Shown here: positions 9,241 to 19,213 of the stretch, in pieces
How positions within the stretch are numbered: the stretch's first letter is position 1
Layout of the letters: every line of letters begins with the position of its first letter
DNA from: Larix sibirica
Lineage: Eukaryota; Streptophyta; Pinopsida; Pinales; Pinaceae
Length of the DNA: 20,492 nucleotides
NCBI GenBank assembly: GCA_004151065.3
Contig: NWUY0300003175.1
Span: forward strand, 22,563-43,054
Direction: 5' to 3'
Position numbers and translations under genes: made by a program
Notes under the pieces: model-generated
Seen by the model: the letters and a program-made list of their open reading frames with translations, nothing else
Databases searched by the model: none
What the model was told of the DNA's origin: nothing

Positions 9241-9935
9241 GCTTCTTGGGCTTCTGATTAAAGATTGCAATATCTCTTCAAATTTGAATTGGTATATCTG
9301 GTCTCTCTTCAGATATGTGTGAAGACTAAGCTATTGCATTGAAATATGAAGAGCGGGAATATTTATTTTCCATCCACTCTCATGAAGAATGAAGGCTTCA
9401 AATATATTGGATACTGCATGTTGTATAAAGTTGTGTGGGGTTGCGTACCAATCCGTGGAGTTGGAGAATAGCGCTGAGTTGTTGGAGTAATTTCTACGTG
9501 AAGTGAACTTGAATGCTGTGTGATCTCTGTGACCATAACCGTGACCGTGACTTGGAGTTTCAAGGACCTACACATCTTCCCTTGAAGGCTATGCAACAAC
9601 TTAGATAACGAAAACCCTAATTTGTCTCGGTATTATTGTATTGGAGATGCAAACTCATTTCTGGACATTGCCAAATATTCTCACGGACTCATTGATTGGT
9701 TCCCTAGATGAGTTATCCTTTGATGATTGATGGTAGCCACCATTGAAACTCGTCCAGCACACTCATTATTGTATGACAATTTAGGTTCGAGTTAAGGGTA
9801 TACAAAATTTGATCTCCACGAACTCTTGAACGTGGTGCTGGTGACTAGTGAATCCATTATTCACAGTTGATAGATATGTGGCATTCTATAAAATTCTCAT
9901 TGACAGAACATTATCTCTCTATTCTTTTTAGTTGA

Positions 9936-10419
9936 TCATACTCTCCTGGCTCTTATCCAGAGCTGAGAAATTTGGTGACTTTGTTTAATAATTTCAAGGT
10001 TGTCGTAGCAAGTCTTGGCCATGAGGTCTTGAGATTGATTTGAATAAGCCTCTATGGAGTTATTGCAGCCTGAGATAAAGTGATCCATCCATAGTGATCT
10101 GTCAACCATTTCGTTGGAGTACTCATTTATTGCTTGTGTACTACTGTGAGTTGTTGTTGCCCAAGGGAGTAGGTTACGTGCGAACTTGTGGATAGAGCAT
10201 TTGAAGACCATCCTTGTGTGGAGAACATGGAAAGCGACCTATACATAGAGATATGTCACAGTAACCTAGAATCACGACCCTCTCAACTGTTGCTGTTGAT
10301 ATTTCTCTCTGTGACTTGGAGACTCTGCCCCAATGCATCCATGATGACCAAGAGTTTATGTGGATTCTAACATGCATGGGTTGCCTCAAAGAGGGTCCGA
10401 GGAGGTGCACTATCATCAA
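9936..10419 (-). pseudogene. Unassigned broken coding stretch
   Basis: Two overlapping minus-strand frames of 81 (10419-10174) and 91 codons (10211-9936) could be one frame-shifted coding region. The second reads MVFKCSIHKFARNLLPWATT...NEMVDRSLWMDHFISGC...CYDNLEIIKQSHQ, which has a protein-like mixture and not a low-complexity one. Upstream in the same frame is SPSHREKYQQQQLRGS. I recognise no domain. It could be retroelement gag or host-gene debris, or chance. Confidence 0.25.
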
Positions 10420-11895
10420 TCATGCAAGCATTTCATTGGATGTTCTAAGTTTGGTGAATCTTAATAGATAGCACATTTAATTTTCAATCAAAAAATTACC
10501 CAAAATGTGTTTTAGATACCTGCAGCGTTTTATTGATAAGTTTGGTTTAGTATGAGTTTGCATTAATAATTTGAGACCTGTGACTGCCATTTACATTGAT
10601 AATATGCATTTTAATTGGTGGTGAACGTTGGAGAGAACCCTAGAGGAATAAGCAAAAATTGATTTTATAGTTGCATTTCAATTGTAAACAATGTCATGGA
10701 TTTAGATTGAAGATCGACAATCAATTGATTGTTGTTGAAGTTAGAGTAAGGTTATATAGTAGGTTTTTATAAGTCAGATTTGTTTCAAACCATAATTGAT
10801 ATTGATTTACTTCTTTGATATTCTTCTCTAATTCTTAAGAAAATTGATATATCTCTTCAAGCCTATTTCCTTGGAATGCACTAGGTTTCAAATTCTAGCC
10901 TCAGTATAGTTAATTGATTGGATACACTCTTCATTTCACAAGGAAATAAATCATTGGCTAGAAAATTCTAATGTGCATCTATAAGTTACCATGAATGTAT
11001 ATGAATAGATTTAAATATTGTTGGAGCTATTTCGAAGAGTAGCTCGAAGATATTGCTAAAGAATATTTTAGAGGCTTTTGTGTTTCAATGGACTTGACTC
11101 CACATCAAAGATTTAAAGAAATATTAGGTAAAGCATTCATCTTTTAAAAGATCAATTCAATTTCAAGTTGAAACTTGCAAACTGCTATTTTTTGTAAGCT
11201 CTAGTGCATTTGTGGTACTTGCAAGTGTCAAATAAAATATGATTTGAATTGAATTGTAAAATGGTTGCATTCTCGGCTGAGACTGACACCCTTCATTCTT
11301 CTGATTTTGAGATTGTTGAGTCTTGTTTGTAAAAGGGTAGAGTTGCAAGAAGCCCTTCATTGTTTGAGTGAGTCTTCAACTTCATTTTATCAATGGTGAG
11401 ATTAAATGGCTTGGTAGAGTTACTTAACATTCTATGTTTTCCTTTGTCCACAACAATGTCTTGATCAACAAGATCACCCTCACTCACATTCAAGATTGTG
11501 TAAGAGATTCACAAGATACACTTGAGTTTGTACAACTTGAGTCAAATCTCCAACGAGAAGAAACGCATTCTAAATGTGTTCATGTTTAGAACAATCCTCT
11601 TTGTGATTCCATTCAACTGCCTACAAAGAATGATGCCACTTCAGAAGCACATAAGAATGATTTCACTTCAGAACCACCCACTTAGTAGAAGACATGAGCT
11701 TTTGCTATCCCCTTTTGGTTTTTGGTCATCCAAAACTACCACTTTAGAGAGATATGTATTTAGCAGGAGATGTAAGCTTCTGTTAACTTGTTTAGCAAAT
11801 TTGAATGGTCAAGTTGGAAATGTCCAATAGTTGGTAGCTTTCCACTTCCAATTATTTATCTCTCTCTTTTCTTGGACTCACATACACCCCTTCAG
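10420..11895. other. No recognisable gene
   Basis: AT-rich, with frames up to 102 codons (11522-11830 plus; 11493-11293 and 11360-11163 minus) that resemble nothing I know and contain no motif. The minus frame with NVSEGDLVDQDIVVDKGKH is the most protein-like, but unassigned. Confidence 0.35.
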
Positions 11896-11907
11896 ATTAA
11901 GGGGGGG
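11896..11907 (+). other. G-run resembling a polypurine tract
   Basis: ATTAAGGGGGGG lies two bases before TGTCGGGACC, where a plus-strand LTR could begin. The same point can be read as the CA end of the minus-strand LTR described next, so this may be chance. Confidence 0.35.
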
Positions 11908-12094
11908 TTTGTCGGGACCTAATCCTTAAGGATAGGTGAAGGCGGACATGCACCTTAAGAAGTCCAAGAGACTCCTCGGAATATGAAACCATGGTTCATA
12001 ATTTGATGTATTAATATGTACCATCTTTATGGAAATTGCATCAAAGCTTATCACATCTAGTGTCTATTGGATTTGTGTTTAGTCATTTTTGTGT

Positions 12095-12397
12095 GTGCCT
12101 TTGTGAGGCACCTAATAGGTGTGAGCACCCACTCATAGATTTTGTAGACACCAATATGACAGTGACACCAATCCCTCTTATGAGTACCAAATAATCATGA
12201 ACCAACCTGTTCAAGGAATGAGGACACCAATCCTCTTATGAGCACCAACTCATAACTAGCAAGCACCACTTTCACTTCCAGGCACCAACCTGTCTGATGG
12301 ATGAGGACACCAATCATCTTCAACACCAACTCAATTATGTAGGAACTAACCTATCAAGTGGATGAGGAAACCAATCCTCTGTAAGCACCAACTTACA
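12095..12397. repeat. Array of short stem-loops with a CACCAA loop
   Basis: Successive hairpins are 12095-12111 (GTGCCT/AGGCAC), 12120-12137 (TGTGAG/CTCATA, one G-T), 12198-12213 (TGAAC/GTTCA), 12220-12235 (GAGGA/TCCTC), 12236-12255 (TTATGAG/CTCATAA), 12279-12292 (CAGG/CCTG), 12303-12318 (GAGGA/TCATC, one mismatch), 12340-12353 (TAGG/CCTA), 12364-12379 (GAGGA/TCCTC) and 12380-12397 (TGTAAG/CTTACA). Five have the loop CACCAA exactly; others have CACCCA, AACCAA or AACTAA. The array is built of irregular direct repeats (spacings 83 and 61 bases). Confidence 0.75.
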
Positions 12398-13024
12398 AAG
12401 CAATCAACAACCTTCTCTCCCAAGCACCACCCTACTACCCTCAAAAATTTCGTATCTAATTCAAAATAGAGTCGTCATAGTCCATTATGCTATCTTAGAA
12501 ATTGTATTCATTCCTGCAAAACCCTTGTTATCTGCTCAAAACATACTTCAAAATCATTCCTTAAGTAATGCTTCAAATCTACCCTTGGATTGTTATCCCG
12601 TGAAGACAATCACACAAAATTCACTTAAAATGAGTTGTTTCGTAGTCATCTCACTTATCACTTTGTACCTAGAAAACATACCTCATAAAATTTAGCTTCT
12701 TTGTACCATTCTTCAATTTATGTAATACCTTTTTAGTTTCTGTAGCGTGCTTCAATTTCTGTAACCTTGGTCATTTTGTTTTTGTGACACTCATTTTTTT
12801 CTATGCCTGGATATTTCAAACAATGTATATTTCATGTGATTTAACCACTCTTTAATTCTATACCCAAAAATAGTAACCAATGACTTCTGCACCCAAATAT
12901 GTCCTCAATTAAGCTTTAAATATTCCTTGAACTTTTCCTTCACTCTTCATATTACACCTACTCCTTCACTTAGATCTTCCACATTCTCGCATGCTAGACA
13001 CTCAATTGGGGAAAACCCTCTCTC

Positions 13025-13032
13025 TATTTATA
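13025..13032 (-). promoter_or_regulatory. TATA box of the minus-strand LTR
   Basis: The minus strand reads TATAAATAGAGAGAGGG, a consensus plant TATA box with a purine-rich downstream side. Transcription would start near 13000 and run left through the stem-loop array. Confidence 0.6.
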
Positions 13033-13348
13033 CTTTTGAATCCCCCTTTTGTAGAGATGACTTGTAGATGAGAATTTTCAATTTGATACATTGCTTGTGT
13101 AGATTACAAGGAAGGACAACATATCAATGTAGGGTCTTTGATAATGGCTAAAACTTTCATATGTTGGGTTAGTGTCCACTTAGTCACCCTAACAACTTTA
13201 TGAATGATATCGTAGCTATGATTGAAGTATTTTCATGACTGAAAGCATGAAATCATCCTTTGGAAATTTGAGATCTTACTATGCACTATTCAACAAATTG
13301 CTTAACCAATCATTCCTGCTCCATTAGTACCAAAATTATGTAAGTGAT

Positions 13349-13384
13349 GGTACCGGAATTGGTACCAGAATTGGTACCAGAACT
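13349..13384. repeat. Three tandem 12-base units containing GGTACC
   Basis: GGTACCGGAATT, GGTACCAGAATT and GGTACCAGAACT follow without spacer. Each unit contains the palindrome GGTACC. Confidence 0.85.
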
Positions 13385-13477
13385 CCTGTAGGTGCATTTT
13401 TGTCTTCTTATTTTCATTTAAATGCATATCATCTGCCACATCATATTTTATACCATTAATGACACTTCATTATCATC

Positions 13478-13632
13478 ACTACAATTTGACATCAATGACA
13501 ACACTTTTCTCAACAATCTCCCCCTTTGTCATTGATGGAAACCCTTCATCTTTTNACTACGCTTTGACATCAATGACAACACTATGCTCAACAAACTCCC
13601 CCTTTGTCATTGATGGAAACACTTCATCTTTT
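13478..13632. repeat. 77-bp direct duplication across an N
   Basis: 13478-13554 and 13556-13632 are about 92% identical by eye and abut at the N at 13555. Each contains the complement of a polypurine tract (CTCCCCCTTTG) and TTTGACATCAATGACAACA. This may be a true tandem duplication, or two overlapping contig ends that were joined but not merged. Confidence 0.75.
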
Positions 13633-13795
13633 TGCAATGATGCATGCTTTCCTTGTCATCAACACTCTGTTTCTCTCCCTCTTTGACATCAAAGACAAAG
13701 GGACAATCTTCCTAAATGTGAACACTTCGTGATATTGAATAATGCTCCCCCTTTGAGTGTGCTAGTTTCAATTTCTTCCTAAAATTGCTCCCCCT
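13517..13795 (-). other. Cluster of polypurine-tract-like motifs
   Basis: On the minus strand, from right to left: AGGGGGAGC (13795-13787), CAAAGGGGGAGC (near 13755), CAAAGAGGGAGAG (near 13685), CAAAGGGGGAG (13606-13596) and CAAAGGGGGAGA (13528-13517). The last abuts the candidate LTR. Polypurine tracts prime plus-strand DNA synthesis in LTR retrotransposons. One is needed; the extra ones may reflect local duplication. Confidence 0.6.
13555..13555. other. Single N, possible assembly join
   Basis: Two nearly identical 77-base blocks end and begin exactly at this character. Confidence 0.55.
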
Positions 13796-14904
13796 ATATT
13801 TATGCTTGATATTCTTCTGCAAGATTCTTCTTTGTTGTGCTACTCTCCAGTGTCAACTTCTGTAACCATTCCTCCATTGCATATTTTTGATATTATGACA
13901 ACCTTTGCAATACTATCAACAATTTATGCTTCATCATCAACCTTGTACAAAGGCATTTGTTCTTGAGAAGTGGCTCTTCACACATTCATAACAATATCAG
14001 TTTTGCCATAAAAAGAAAATCTTGTTGCAAAGTTTCTAAACCATGGAACTAATCACTTAAATGTTCAGAGAATAATTTTTTTCTACATGTTGATCTCTTA
14101 AACAGTTGTTGGATTCATATAAATATATCATTATGAGAAGATATTGATGATTGAGGAAATTCTTGTTGATTGTGCCAAACCTGCTAAAAAAAGTACCCTT
14201 TAAAGTTGTCCCAATGATGCAGAAGTTGGAATCCATGGACCTTTCTCATGCTTTTATTGCTTGAAACATAGCCACTACTTCTATTTGTTGGTTTAGTATT
14301 ACTATCATCATCCTTTACAAATTGTCCCAATTTGTTGAAACTCCTCAAGTTGATCACAAAGATTGATGCAAATCCTCTTCAAAGCCATCTTGGATGTGCC
14401 AAGATTATCTTTAGAGATGTCATAAATCCACCTTCAAATATTTCCTTAAACTGCCATATAAACTAGGCTATGCATAGTGTGTTGCTTCAATACCTTGTCT
14501 TGGTTTTTACATTTCAACATTTCAATTCTTCATAACTTCATGGCTTCATGGACGTCACTCCATTTCACTTTTGCTTCTAAGCATCATCAAGGTTCTTCTC
14601 ATTTGATTTACAAGTTTACAATCAAAGGCCTTCAAATTGTGTTCTCTATTTGTCCAAAAACCTACCTTCAAAGTATTCTTCAAATAAGTGTTTCAAGATT
14701 GTTCTCAAGCTGTCATGGGTATCCCTTACAAAGTGTGCTAACCTATCCTTCACTTCTGCTCACAAAAATATTTTTCCCTCCAATACAAAAATCAACACCA
14801 CAATTTCAAAATCGATTTATTTGTGCATGTATTCTATGTCCACTTCCTATGGCATGTGTACATCTACTCAAAATTGGGATGTATTCTAAATATTCATATA
14901 TTTT
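13796..14904. other. No recognisable gene; pol expected here is missing
   Basis: If the minus-strand copia element were complete, integrase, reverse transcriptase and RNase H would lie here and to the right, but no motif of these was found. The 144-codon plus frame at 14477-14911 is rich in S, F, L and I with no domain and is probably chance. Confidence 0.4.
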
Positions 14905-15335
14905 CCTTTAGGAGTGGCAGGCATTTCTTCATAACCTAACAGACATTCTCTCATGCTTGGCGGACATTTCCTCATCCATGGAAGGCATTGCATACATTTC
15001 CTTCATGAGTGGCAGGCATTTCTACATGCTTTACGTGCATTTCCTCTTTCCTAGCGGGAATTTATTATGCCTAGTGGGCATTTTCCCATGGATTGTGGGC
15101 ATTTTCTCTTGGTTTGCATGCCTTTTAAATACCTTCGAAGGAATATTCAACAACTGGTGGGCATTTTATTTGATTTGTATGGAATTTAGATGACTTGGAT
15201 GACATTTAGCTTGACTTGGTGGGAATTTAGGTGACCCGGGCAGGTATTTTATTATATTGGTGGTAATTTTTAAGGATTTGTGTGCATCTTTTACATGATC
15301 TACGGGGATTTTATAGGGTATGCATGCATATTTTT
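14905..15335. repeat. Decayed minisatellite, unit of about 21 bp, about 20 copies
   Basis: The unit is close to GGGCATTTTATCATGACTTGG. Examples are GGGCATTTTCCCATGGATTGT, GGGCATTTTCTCTTGGTTTGC, GGGCATTTTATTTGATTTGT and GGGAATTTAGGTGACCCGGGC. Unit length varies from 20 to 22, with a longer unit near 14980. The plus-strand frame at 14957-15193 is a translation of the array and not a gene. Confidence 0.8.
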
Positions 15336-16229
15336 ATGTGCATCCACACCATATTCAATCAATGAGTCAAAACAATTAAGAAATAATATGTAAAATTTTA
15401 AGCAATAGACATTCCATAAGCATCTACTAACACCTTGTGAGTGGAGCTATAACCCAACATCGAAAATTCTTTGGCATGCCATTCTCATATGAGATTTCAG
15501 TAAAAGTAAATATCCTCAAGCAAGGTGACTAGTCCAAGAGGATTCCACCATATGTGGGTATTGCCAAATGCAATCAACTCTCCACATGTATGCATAGATT
15601 CTATATCATTTCAATATGATCCCTCAAATAAAAAGGTTATCAAAGTCGAATGTACATATTGAGGAACAATTCAAATACAATACTTAAGAGTATTTCAACC
15701 AACATAAAGTGTATCCAATAAGTCATGGGCCGAATTACCTTCATTCATGAGCATTTTATATATAAGGAAAGCTTCAAAATTGCTTCCATAATTGAAATAG
15801 TTTGTTGTCATGACCTGCTACTATAATATTGTTGTATGTTCCACAGTATGTTGCCATAAATGTTTGCTAGTTCACCTCAGGTAAGGACATACTTGCTTCT
15901 ATGTCAATACTGTTGATCCAATACAATGTTAAAATCTACTTTCTTGTTGATGGCTTTATGTTGTGTTTGTAGGATGTTACTTCTTATTTTAGAGTCAAGT
16001 CCAATCAGAATTACTATCCAATTTATAAGATGGCAGCAACATTATTCATAATACATTTCAATCAACACTTCATATATGTATACGACAGAGTCTTTAAAAC
16101 ATGACCTACAACTCTTAGAATCTAAGAGATAGTAGATTTTATCAAAGGTAGTTTTGTGACCAAATATCTCCCAAGTTTGTTCATGGCACATCTTTAACCG
16201 GTCAATTTCATGATCTTTCTATACTTATC
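15336..16229. other. No recognisable gene
   Basis: AT-rich sequence without frames above 60 codons. I see no repeat structure, RNA gene or retroelement motif on either strand. Confidence 0.4.
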
Positions 16230-16576
16230 CTTATGTGAGAAAATCAATAGTCCACCTCTAAAACTTCAAGAAGAATAGTGTACAAATAGTCTGCAACAAT
16301 GATAGAATAGATCTAATTTTATAACCCTGTATAGATGTAATTCCAACCATCATCAGTGCACGAGTCTACTACCTTTGTACCTGCATAATTATAAAGATCC
16401 AATTGTTTAACTAATTCTAATGCTCTCATGGGCATGTTCCATAAATACTCTCCCTTCTCAAGTTCACGATTTATGAATTCAGTGTAATCATCATCATATT
16501 CTTTGGACTCTGGTGGACACTCGAGGTTTATTTCCCATTGTCCATTTTTTTCCTTTGTATGGTGCTCTTGTTCTCT
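16230..16576 (-). pseudogene. Unrecognised broken coding stretch
   Basis: One minus-strand frame is open for 85 codons (16576 to the stop at 16319-16321). It reads WEINLECPPESKEYDDDYTE, FINRELEKGEYLWNMPMRAL and ELVKQLDLYNYAGTKVVDSC, then TDDGWNYIYTGL. The same frame continues past stops with IYSIIVADYLYTILLEVLEV to about 16230. Composition is protein-like: acidic, tyrosine-rich, with charged and hydrophobic residues alternating. It lies between the protease remnant (ending about 16690) and the unassigned region to the left, on the same strand as copia gag. It does not look like integrase or reverse transcriptase. A captured host exon or an unknown part of the retroelement are both possible. 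Confidence 0.4.
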
Positions 16577-16689
16577 TCAACTTAAGCTTGTTAGGGAAAC
16601 TTCATTTGATTTTTAAACAAAACTAAAAAAATGATCTTTTACTTCTACCCTTTCTTACCCTCTATAATTTCTAGAAATGAGGGTCAAAA

Positions 16690-17601
16690 GAGAGTATTGA
16701 TAGGATCATCTCTCAGTTATTCAGAGTGAAATACAATCTCTATTTTATTATCAAGTTTAGGGGATCTCTTGCTTTCATTCATCGTGATTCCCATATTCAA
16801 GATAAGTGTCTTGCTTTGGTTCCTTGTTATGAGCCTTGAACCTCCATCATCTACATAGAGGACTAATTTATTGAATTCTTTCTCCTACTCTTCTTACTTA
16901 TTCTTCCAAAATTTTGAGCACTTTTCATTATTTTGCTTATCAATAGCACTCTCTTCTTTACTTTGAGCAATTAGAGCTAGCTGACTTGCCTCTTCATTTT
17001 CTTTTACTTGTTTTCTCTTCCATACTTTATTGGATTCCATTAAGCTTCTAAAATCACAAGCTTTGTGTCCAAGTTTGTTATATTTATAATAGACTACCTT
17101 TGAAGAATCTAAAGTGCCATTGTCACAAAATTTTGCAATATGTCAAATATGTTTGCATTTCCATCATTTAACATTAAAGGGATACATGTAGACACTTCTA
17201 TTTCTCATTTGAGCATTTCTTCCTTAAGCTTTGCAATCTATAGCTTTGTGTCCAAAATTGTTGCAAGAGAAACAATTGACATAAACAAGATATTCATACC
17301 TATCTGTAATAGGTCTTGTTGGAGGTGCAACTCTTTTGTGTCCATTTTTCTTTGACTCTTTCCAACCATGATTTCTTCCTTTGTAGTCTTTTCCTTGATG
17401 GGATCCTTGATGGAAGCTTCTAAGGATATCTGCATAATTATTAACCTTCTCTTCACTTTTCCTTTTTGGTAGGTTAGAGCTTTGACTTTCTTCAATGCTC
17501 TTTTGTTCATCATAAGCCAAACCAGTTTTATCATATGGTGAAATTTGGAAAGTAAGGATATGAACCTTCGTTGATAGTCCATCTTGGTGCAAGTCTACCA
17601 C
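16690..17601 (-). pseudogene. Ty1/copia gag C-terminus and protease, copy A
   Basis: A single minus-strand frame with only nonsense changes runs from 17601 to about 16690. It has SPYDKTGLAYDEQKSIEES, typical of copia gag tails, then a basic segment. Next is a perfect zinc knuckle CFSCNNFGHKAIDC (C-x2-C-x4-H-x4-C, near 17270-17230). A second follows with its first cysteine and the glycine turned to TGA stops (WKCKHI-stop-HIAKFC), and a third with cysteines replaced (YYKYNKLGHKACDF). Gag zinc knuckles bind the genomic RNA. Then come SQLALIAQSKEESAI and a protease core YVDDGGSRLITRNQSK, where the D-S-G active site has become D-D-G. First stop at 17224-17226. About 85% identical by eye to copy B at 19215-19830. 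Confidence 0.8.
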
Positions 17602-17610
17602 AAGTCAAGG

Positions 17611-17741
17611 GACACCCTACAAGGTGTTGGCTTAAATATTTGTTCTCGAGTCAACAAAGGGTTGGAAACCCGAGCCTGGGGTGTTTAGCAACCCCTAGTC
17701 ATTTGGGATGGTTATACCCAATGGTTTTAACGGCTCCGTTA
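17611..17741. repeat. Five consecutive hairpins
   Basis: In order: 17611-17628 (ACACC/GGTGT, loop CTACAA, plus a G-T pair), 17659-17671 (GGGTT/AACCC, loop GGA), 17678-17695 (GGGGT/ACCCC, 8-base loop), 17700-17723 (CA-TTGGG/CCCAA-TG with a bulged T) and 17728-17741 (TAACGG/CCGTTA, loop CT). The block lies just right of the copia copy A boundary and is GC-richer than its surroundings. It may be the end of an inserted element. Confidence 0.6.
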
Positions 17742-19213
17742 TCCTGGTAAAACACTAATCTAATTTAAATAAACTAAATACTAAACTAATCCTAAAACTA
17801 AATATACTAACTATACAAATATAAACAAGATGTACAAATCTACAATGAGTTTCCCGAAAAGTCCCGAGACAGGCCTGAATTTAAATAGAAAATAACAGAT
17901 AGAAAGGTTAAACAAAAGATATGAACTTTGAAAAACTACTCACTTAAACCTTAGCATACATACATGCGATTTAAGGAAGCATTCAACTCAGATCTATAAT
18001 TAATCAACTAAATTTAAACATGTTTTTCTTTTTTTCTTTAAAACACTAAAGCACGCTAATAATACAAATGAAATCTATTAAATACTATGCTAAACTAACA
18101 ATTTCTTGGCCAAGATACTATCTACGTGAGAACATATTGGTCTACCCTTAAATTAACAACTTTAATCAATTAAATTTATGCTTAATTAGAAACGTCCATT
18201 AAACAAAAATTAAGTGAACAAAGAATTTTCAGTCTCTTTTATAACTAGATAGAAACATAGTCATACCAGTCACAAGACATTCCTAATTAATCCTAAATAC
18301 AAACCAATCAAATTCTATTTTGCATAATTAAGAACATAATATTCTCCTAGATCAGTGACCTACAATTCACTATCTAAAATCTCCTATGTGAAATGTAAAA
18401 GAGTTTCTTCAAAATCTTGCATATCACAGTCAAAACAAATATTGAAACAAACTCTTTTATATGTTGCAAAAAAGAATTATATTTATAATTTCAGTATGGT
18501 GTAAACTATCAGATAAAATTATTGTTATTTCTTGAATGGCAATTCAAAGAAATTACAATAGTATATCTTCAAAACAGAGCCAAAATCACAGTCAAAGCTC
18601 TAATTAAGAAACCTAAAAAGCAATCAACAATAATTTGAAATGAAAACCGATATATTACCTGCATTGAAGACATTTACATACAAGTATATAAAAGTTTCCT
18701 AAAAAATGTTGTTTTGTTATTTCTAAACAGAGTGTACACCAATTCGTCCAAAAAGAATCATGCTCTATTCGAGATCTTCCTCCAGTATTTATAATAAGGA
18801 TATATACCACAATAAATCAAAACTGAAACCTAAAAGTGAGCATTGAGAACATAAATTTAGATTCTTAGTTAATGATTTTATCGTAAATTTACTTATGCAA
18901 TTAAAAATGTTAATCAAGATAGCTCCTCGATCTCATAAGATAGGATCAAACATCCACGAATACCTGCTTAGTGATACTCTCGTGCTTACTCATTGTCACA
19001 CCTAAGCACTCCATTTATTTCTTTTGCCAGTTGGGAAAAGTTGACTTGATGCCCATAAATAGTATAGTTTGACCATGTAAGCCACAATCCTCCATATCTA
19101 CAACAAACAACAAAATAAATAAATAAAAATGCAATGAGATAATAATCTGAATGATCCATTCCAGTAGTTGGCATTGTTGTCGAATGCTAACATCAACTGC
19201 GACAAGTCATCGA
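17742..19213. other. Unassigned AT-rich insert between the two gag copies
   Basis: No coding frame is recognised. The right end has a minus frame (19174-18986) with LWLTWSNYTIYGHQVNFSQL, preceded by a possible splice acceptor (TTTGTTGTTTGTTGTAG), but it matches no family I know. The start near 17742 is markedly poor in G. This block, with the hairpins at its left, separates gag copies A and B. Confidence 0.4.

Larger units (their letters stand above)
11910..13515 (-). mobile_element. Candidate 1.6-kb copia-type LTR
   Basis: On the minus strand it begins TGTTGAG directly after the purine tract CAAAGGGGGAGA (13528-13517) and could end ...CCCGACA at 11910. This gives short inverted ends (TGTTG against TGTCG). 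An excellent TATA box, TATAAATAGAGAGAGGG, lies at 13032 and leftwards, about 480 bases from the start. Inside are the stem-loop array (12095-12397) and a triple 12-base repeat (13349-13384). Minus-strand copia gag and protease lie further right, consistent with this being the 3' LTR of that element. No second LTR is present to confirm the ends. The plus-strand reading is weaker because I see no plus-strand TATA box. Confidence 0.5.

Noticed and set aside
13459-13686. 75-codon plus-strand frame with internal repetition
   Set aside because: It is the translation of the 77-bp duplication containing antisense polypurine tracts.
14477-14911. 144-codon plus-strand frame with possible membrane-like stretches
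   Set aside because: Composition reflects T-rich DNA, and no motif, promoter or conserved neighbour supports it.
17238-17582. 114-codon minus-strand frame rich in lysine
   Set aside because: It overlaps copia gag copy A in another frame; the zinc knuckle belongs to 17224-17601.
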